In this document: positions 5,888 to 9,359 of the stretch, in pieces
Numbering within the stretch: position 1 is the stretch's first letter
How the letters are laid out: each line of letters starts with the position of its first letter
From: CBDUEV01 sp965366365
Lineage (GTDB): Bacteria > Actinomycetota > Acidimicrobiia > Spongiisociales > JAENVV01
Assembly (NCBI GenBank): GCA_965366365.1
Contig: CBDUEV010000095.1
Coordinates: 1 to 9,359, forward strand
Direction of reading: 5' to 3'
DNA length: 9,359 nucleotides
Program-made: the position numbers and the translations under genes
The notes under the pieces: generated by a model
The model's database searches: none
Seen by the model: only the letters and a program-made list of their open reading frames with translations
Told to the model about the DNA's origin: nothing

Positions 5888-8344
5888 ATGACCGATACCA
5901 CCATCCCTGCCCGCGCTCAGGTCGTCATCATCGGCGGCGGCATCATTGGAGCGTCCGTGGCCTACCACCTGGCCCACCTCGGATGGCGGGACGTGGTGCT
6001 GATCGAACGTGACCAACTCACCTCCGGCACCACCTGGCACGCCGCCGGCCTGATGGTCACCTACGGCTCGACGAGTGAGACCTCAACGCGGATGCGCATG
6101 TACACCCGCGACCTGTACAGCCGCCTCGAGGCGGAAACGGGGCTGGCGACCGGTTTCGATCCCATCGGCTTCGTCGAACTCGCCGGAGAGCCGGATCGGC
6201 TCGAGGAATACCGTCGGGTCGCAGCCTTCAATCGCTTCTGCGGCGTCGAGGTCCACGAGATCTCGCCGTCGGAGATCGCCGACCTCTTCCCGCTCGCCCG
6301 GACCGACGATCTGCTGGCCGGCTTCTACGTGCCCGGCGACGGACGCGTCAACCCGGTCGACGCCACCATGTCCCTCGCCAAAGGCGCCCGACAGCTGGGC
6401 GCGCAGATCGTGCAGGGGGTGACCGTTCAGAGCGTCCGGTCGGCCGACGGGCGAGTGACCGGTGTCGACACGGATGCCGGGCCCATCGAATGCGAATACG
6501 TCGTCAACTGTGCGGGCATGTGGGCACGTCAGCTCGGGGAGAAGTCTGGCGTCGCCATCCCGCTGCAGGCCGCCGAGCATTACTACTTGATCACCGAACC
6601 GATGGCAGGCATCGACCCGTCCTGGCCTGTGATCGAGGATCCCGCCAACTTCGGCTACTACCGCGAGGAGACGGGCGGCCTGATGATCGGCCTGTTCGAA
6701 CCGGTCTGTGCGCCGTGGAATGTGGGCGCCATCCCGGACGGATCGTCGTTCCTCTCGCTACCACCCGACTGGGACAGGATGGGACCGTACGTCGAACAGG
6801 CGATGCGGCGAGTCCCGGCCGCCGCCGAGGCCGGCATCCGGACCTTCTTCTGTGGGCCGGAGAGCTTCACTCCCGACCTGTCGCCCATTGTCGGCGAGGC
6901 CCCTGAGCTGGCCGGATACTTCGTGGCGGCGGGTATGAACTCGATCGGGATCCTCACCGGGGGTGGCCTGGGCAAAGTGGTGGCGGAATGGATCGTCAAT
7001 GGCCGTCCGGACGCCGACGTGACCGGTTTCAACGTCGACCGGATGCGGCCGTACCAGTTGAATCCCGAGTATCGCCGCACCCGCACGGTCGAATCGTTGG
7101 GCATGGTCTACCAGTGCCACTACCCGAACCGGTCGATGGAGACAGCGCGAGATGTGCGGCGCTCGCCGCTCCACGACCGCCTGGCCGCGCACGGAGCGTA
7201 CTTCAAGGATGTCAGCGGCTGGGAAGGCGCCGACTGGTTTGCCGGAGCCGGGGCCGACCCCGATCCGGGTCCGCTCACCTGGGGACGGCCGGCGTTCTGG
7301 GATCTCTGGCGGGCCGAGCACGAGGCGGCCAGGCAGGCCGTCATCCTTATGGACATGTCGTTCATGTCGAAGTTCCGGGTCCATGGCCCGGGCGCCGGAC
7401 GCCTCCTCGACACACTCTCGGCGAATGCGGTGGATGGCGATGCTGGAAGGATCGTCTACACCCAGTGGCTCAACGAGGCGGGACTCCTCGAGGCTGACCT
7501 CACGGTCACGAAACTGGCCGACGGCGACTTCTTGGTGGTGGCCACCGATACCGCTCACCGCCATGTCGAAACCTGGATGCGGCGCCACCTGGGTGACCTC
7601 CGAGCCGCCGTCACCGATGTCACCTCGGGGTTCGCCCAGATCAACCTGCAAGGACCGGCGTCGCGCTCCGTGCTGTCGGCCGTCACCACAACGGACGTGT
7701 CGAACGAGGCCTTTCCCTTCCGGACCGCTCGCGAGATCGACGTGGGCTTCGCTCGAGTGCTGTGCGTCCGCATCACCTACCTCGGCGAACTCGGGTACGA
7801 GTTGTACGTTCCCGCGGAGCAGGCGGTGCACGTCCATGACCGGCTCCTGGCGGCGGGAGCGCCGCATGGTCTACAGCACGCCGGGCTGAAGGCCCTTTCG
7901 TCTCTCCGCATGGAGAAGGGCTACCGCGACTACGGCCATGACATCGACAACACGGACGACCCTTTCGAGGTGGGGCTCGGTTTTGCCGTCGCCCTCGACA
8001 AGCCGGGAGGGTTCATCGGTCGGGACGCCGTGCTGTCCAGACAGGCGTCTGGTCGACCCACGCGCCGGGTGGTTCAGGTGCGGATCACCGACCCCGGTCC
8101 GCTCATGTTTCACGCCGAGCCGGTCTCTCGCGATGGTGACACGGTCGGCTACGTGCGGGCGGCCTCGTACGGCCACACCTTGGGCGGGGCGGTGGGCTTG
8201 GCCATGGTGGAGGCCGACCAGCCGGTGACCACCCGGTGGCTCGAGTCCGGGGAGTGGGAAGTCGACGTGGCTGGTGTTCGCCATCCGGCCGTCGCCTCGT
8301 TGCGTCCCATGTACGACCCTGACAACTCCAGGATCCGCAGCTAG
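5888..8344 (+). CDS. Dimethylglycine/sarcosine dehydrogenase-family FAD oxidoreductase fused to GcvT-like domain
   Basis: This 818-residue, probably cytoplasmic flavoenzyme has the full DMGDH/SARDH layout and usual length. Residues 10-380 are the DAO-type FAD domain: G-G-G-I-I-G-A-S dinucleotide-binding loop at 16-23, E40 closing the strand that binds ribose, and W-H-A-A-G-L with H51, the position that carries covalent FAD in characterised relatives. About 385-440 is the FAO_M-type linker; about 460-710 is the GcvT folate-binding fold with Y-T-Q-W-L-N-E at 524-530, D537 in the E-A-D-L-T-V motif and Y-L-G-E-L-G-Y-E-L-Y-V-P; about 725-810 is GcvT_C. The family oxidatively demethylates N-methylated glycines, passing the methyl carbon as formaldehyde or to tetrahydrofolate. 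H231 (A-E-H-Y-Y) and Y257/Y258 are candidate active-site residues. Substrate cannot be fixed from sequence: sarcosine, dimethylglycine or another methylated amine. No folate or glycine-betaine genes are adjacent. It lies 57 bases after the surface-protein gene. Confidence 0.88.
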   Translation: MTDTTIPARAQVVIIGGGIIGASVAYHLAHLGWRDVVLIERDQLTSGTTWHAAGLMVTYGSTSETSTRMRMYTRDLYSRLEAETGLATGFDPIGFVELAGEPDRLEEYRRVAAFNRFCGVEVHEISPSEIADLFPLARTDDLLAGFYVPGDGRVNPVDATMSLAKGARQLGAQIVQGVTVQSVRSADGRVTGVDTDAGPIECEYVVNCAGMWARQLGEKSGVAIPLQAAEHYYLITEPMAGIDPSWPVIEDPANFGYYREETGGLMIGLFEPVCAPWNVGAIPDGSSFLSLPPDWDRMGPYVEQAMRRVPAAAEAGIRTFFCGPESFTPDLSPIVGEAPELAGYFVAAGMNSIGILTGGGLGKVVAEWIVNGRPDADVTGFNVDRMRPYQLNPEYRRTRTVESLGMVYQCHYPNRSMETARDVRRSPLHDRLAAHGAYFKDVSGWEGADWFAGAGADPDPGPLTWGRPAFWDLWRAEHEAARQAVILMDMSFMSKFRVHGPGAGRLLDTLSANAVDGDAGRIVYTQWLNEAGLLEADLTVTKLADGDFLVVATDTAHRHVETWMRRHLGDLRAAVTDVTSGFAQINLQGPASRSVLSAVTTTDVSNEAFPFRTAREIDVGFARVLCVRITYLGELGYELYVPAEQAVHVHDRLLAAGAPHGLQHAGLKALSSLRMEKGYRDYGHDIDNTDDPFEVGLGFAVALDKPGGFIGRDAVLSRQASGRPTRRVVQVRITDPGPLMFHAEPVSRDGDTVGYVRAASYGHTLGGAVGLAMVEADQPVTTRWLESGEWEVDVAGVRHPAVASLRPMYDPDNSRIRS

Positions 8345-8446
8345 GTGTGATGGCTGTTGAACGCCGGGGCGGTCCGTCGACGTTGTCGCGGTCCCGAGGG
8401 TGCAGGTCATTGTTCTGGGGGCGGGAACACTGCCGAACGAGCCAAA

Positions 8447-8466
8447 ACCGCCTCCGGTGGAACCGG
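8447..8466 (-). terminator. Weak terminator candidate between the converging genes
   Basis: On the minus strand, beyond the thioredoxin-like gene, CCGGT-TCC-ACCGG (8454-8466) can form a 5-bp hairpin. The alternative ACCG-GAGG-CGGT (8447-8458) is followed directly by TTT (8446-8444). Stems are short, so the call is tentative. The rest of the 130-base gap (8345-8474) shows nothing recognisable. Confidence 0.25.
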
Positions 8467-8474
8467 GATGGCGT

Positions 8475-8717
8475 TCAGGGGAGGGTTCCGGCGAGCAGCG
8501 TCTGGAGTTCGGCGACCTTGGGAACCCGCCCGGCCAGTATCACTCGTTCCTCGATGACCAGGGCGGGGGTTGACATCACCCCGTAGCCGGCGATGGCGGC
8601 GTAGTCGGTGACCTTTTCGATTTCAGCTTCCAGTCCGAGCAGATTGGCTGCTTGGGTGGTGCGCTTCTCGAGGGTTCGACAGTTGGCGCAACCCGAACCG
8701 AGCACTTTGATCTTCAT
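8475..8717 (-). CDS. Thioredoxin-like small redox protein (TM0996/MTH895 type, CxxC)
   Basis: The 80-residue protein starts M-K-I-K-V-L-G-S-G-C-A-N-C, with a CxxC redox pair at C10 and C13, and has the cis-proline motif S-T-P-A-L at 49-53 (P51) plus V-I-x-x-x-V-I-x-A-G-R-V-P. This is the compact thioredoxin/glutaredoxin hybrid family (Thioredoxin_3; archaeal and Thermotoga homologues MTH895 and TM0996). Such proteins do cytoplasmic dithiol-disulfide exchange; partners are mostly unknown. The start at 8717 is fixed by AGGAGG on the minus strand (8723-8728), 5 bases away; longer in-frame starts would run back through the permease gene. It is the second gene of an operon with the permease, 10 bases after that gene's stop codon, so the two probably work together. 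Confidence 0.88.
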   Translation of the reverse strand: MKIKVLGSGCANCRTLEKRTTQAANLLGLEAEIEKVTDYAAIAGYGVMSTPALVIEERVILAGRVPKVAELQTLLAGTLP

Positions 8718-8722
8718 GGGAG

Positions 8723-8728
8723 CCTCCT
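8723..8728 (-). promoter_or_regulatory. Ribosome binding site of the thioredoxin-like gene, overlapping the permease stop
   Basis: On the minus strand AGGAGG begins with the last base of the permease TGA (8730-8728) and lies 5 bases before ATG 8717. This overlap suggests translational coupling of the two genes. Confidence 0.8.
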
Positions 8729-9359
8729 CATAGGACCAGATTGAACATGAAACCGACCAACAGGATCCCGACGCCGACCACTCCGACGAAGACGCCGAGT
8801 AGGCGTGGCTTGAGTACCCGTCGCAACAAGACCAGTTCGGGGACCGAGAGGGCAACCACCGACATCATGAAGGCCAGGACGGTTCCCAGGGCGAGGCCCT
8901 TGGCGTAGAGGGCTTCGACCAATGGCAGAATGCCTGCCGCGTTGGAGTAGAGCGGGATTCCGAGACCCACGGCAACCGGTACGGCCAGGGGGTTGTCGGG
9001 ACCTGCGAACTCGACAAAGAATCCTTCCGGAACCCAACCGTGGATGGCTGCTCCGATTCCTATCCCCACCAGCAGGTAGGGCCAGATCTTTGCGACGATC
9101 GAGCGAACCTCTTCACGGGCGATGGCGAAACGGTCCGACCAGCTCAGAGCAGTGGACATATCGACCGGTTCGCCCCGAAGATTCGTCTCGAAGACAAAGG
9201 GTTCGACCCACCGTTCGAGCCGGAGCCGACCGATGATCCACCCGGCCAGGATGGCTACGGCCAGGCCGGCGGCCACGTAGAGGGCGGCGACCTTCCAACC
9301 GAAAAGTCCGAACAGCAGCACGACGGCGACCTCGTTCACCATTGGGCTGGCGATCAGGA
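8728..9359 (-). CDS. Permease of the ArsP/UPF0718 family, C-terminal part (5' end outside window)
   Basis: The frame is open to the window edge. Visible residues begin L-I-A-S-P-M-V-N-E-V-A, and the methionine at 9342 is internal to the A-S-P-x-x-N-E motif of this permease family, so the start lies beyond 9359. About 209 residues are visible, with roughly five or six membrane segments, a central cytoplasmic loop rich in charged residues (R-L-R-L-E-R, then E-E-V-R), a helix with K-I-W-P-Y-L-L-V-G-I-G, and the conserved stretch G-I-P-L-Y-S-N-A-A-G followed by A-L-S-V-P-E. The family (PF03773, DUF318) includes ArsP, an exporter of trivalent organoarsenicals, but most members have no known substrate. 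The visible part has no cysteine. It overlaps the ribosome binding site of the downstream thioredoxin-like gene. Family assignment is firm; substrate is unknown. Confidence 0.85.
   Translation of the reverse strand, partial: LIASPMVNEVAVVLLFGLFGWKVAALYVAAGLAVAILAGWIIGRLRLERWVEPFVFETNLRGEPVDMSTALSWSDRFAIAREEVRSIVAKIWPYLLVGIGIGAAIHGWVPEGFFVEFAGPDNPLAVPVAVGLGIPLYSNAAGILPLVEALYAKGLALGTVLAFMMSVVALSVPELVLLRRVLKPRLLGVFVGVVGVGILLVGFMFNLVL

Noticed and set aside
2480..6040. Very long open frame (1186 codons) on the minus strand, antisense to the surface-protein gene
   Set aside because: Long antisense frames are expected opposite GC-rich genes with strong codon bias. The translation is low-complexity, rich in R, G, H, E and D, with no domain, whereas the plus-strand frame has a signal peptide and clear repeats.
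6758..7867. 369-codon minus-strand frame inside the dehydrogenase gene
   Set aside because: It is fully covered by conserved FAD and GcvT domains on the plus strand; the antisense product looks like a codon-bias shadow.
9340..9342. ATG (minus strand) as the start of the permease gene
   Set aside because: The codons before it continue a conserved family motif (A-S-P-M-V-N-E) to the window edge, so this methionine is internal.

Overview
The window is GC-rich and densely coding. It most resembles a high-GC actinobacterium, perhaps Acidimicrobiia or a relative. That placement is an inference from base composition, GTG/ATG starts and the cysteine-bearing S-layer-homology-like repeats of the large surface protein; no rRNA or marker gene is present to confirm it. 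There are eight protein genes, two cut by the window edges. I see no tRNA, rRNA, CRISPR array, insertion sequence or integrase. No gap between genes is longer than about 130 bases.

Left part (1-2358): the 3' end of a nitronate monooxygenase-like flavoprotein gene, a four-helix DoxX-like membrane protein, a converging AraC-family regulator with an N-terminal cupin domain, and, divergent from the regulator, an unrecognised 86-residue membrane protein with its own strong ribosome binding site.

Centre (2465-5830): a 1121-residue exported protein built as signal peptide, seven-bladed FG-GAP-type propeller, two PKD-like domains, about four carboxypeptidase-regulatory-like beta-sandwiches, and three S-layer-homology-like repeats. 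All six cysteines of the protein lie in those last repeats, two per repeat with identical spacing. The repeats also show a fairly recent tandem duplication at DNA level. This is the most distinctive object in the window.

Right part (5888-9359): a dimethylglycine/sarcosine dehydrogenase-type enzyme (FAD oxidoreductase fused to a GcvT-like folate-binding half), read in the same direction as the surface protein, 57 bases after it. Converging on it from the right edge is a two-gene minus-strand operon: an ArsP/UPF0718-type permease (5' end outside the window) followed 10 bases later by an 80-residue CxxC thioredoxin-like protein of the TM0996/MTH895 type.

The window looks like ordinary chromosomal gene content from a poorly sampled lineage, not a mobile or defence island. 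The surface-protein architecture, the permease-thioredoxin pair, the four-cysteine tail of the monooxygenase and the small membrane protein are the points worth a second look.
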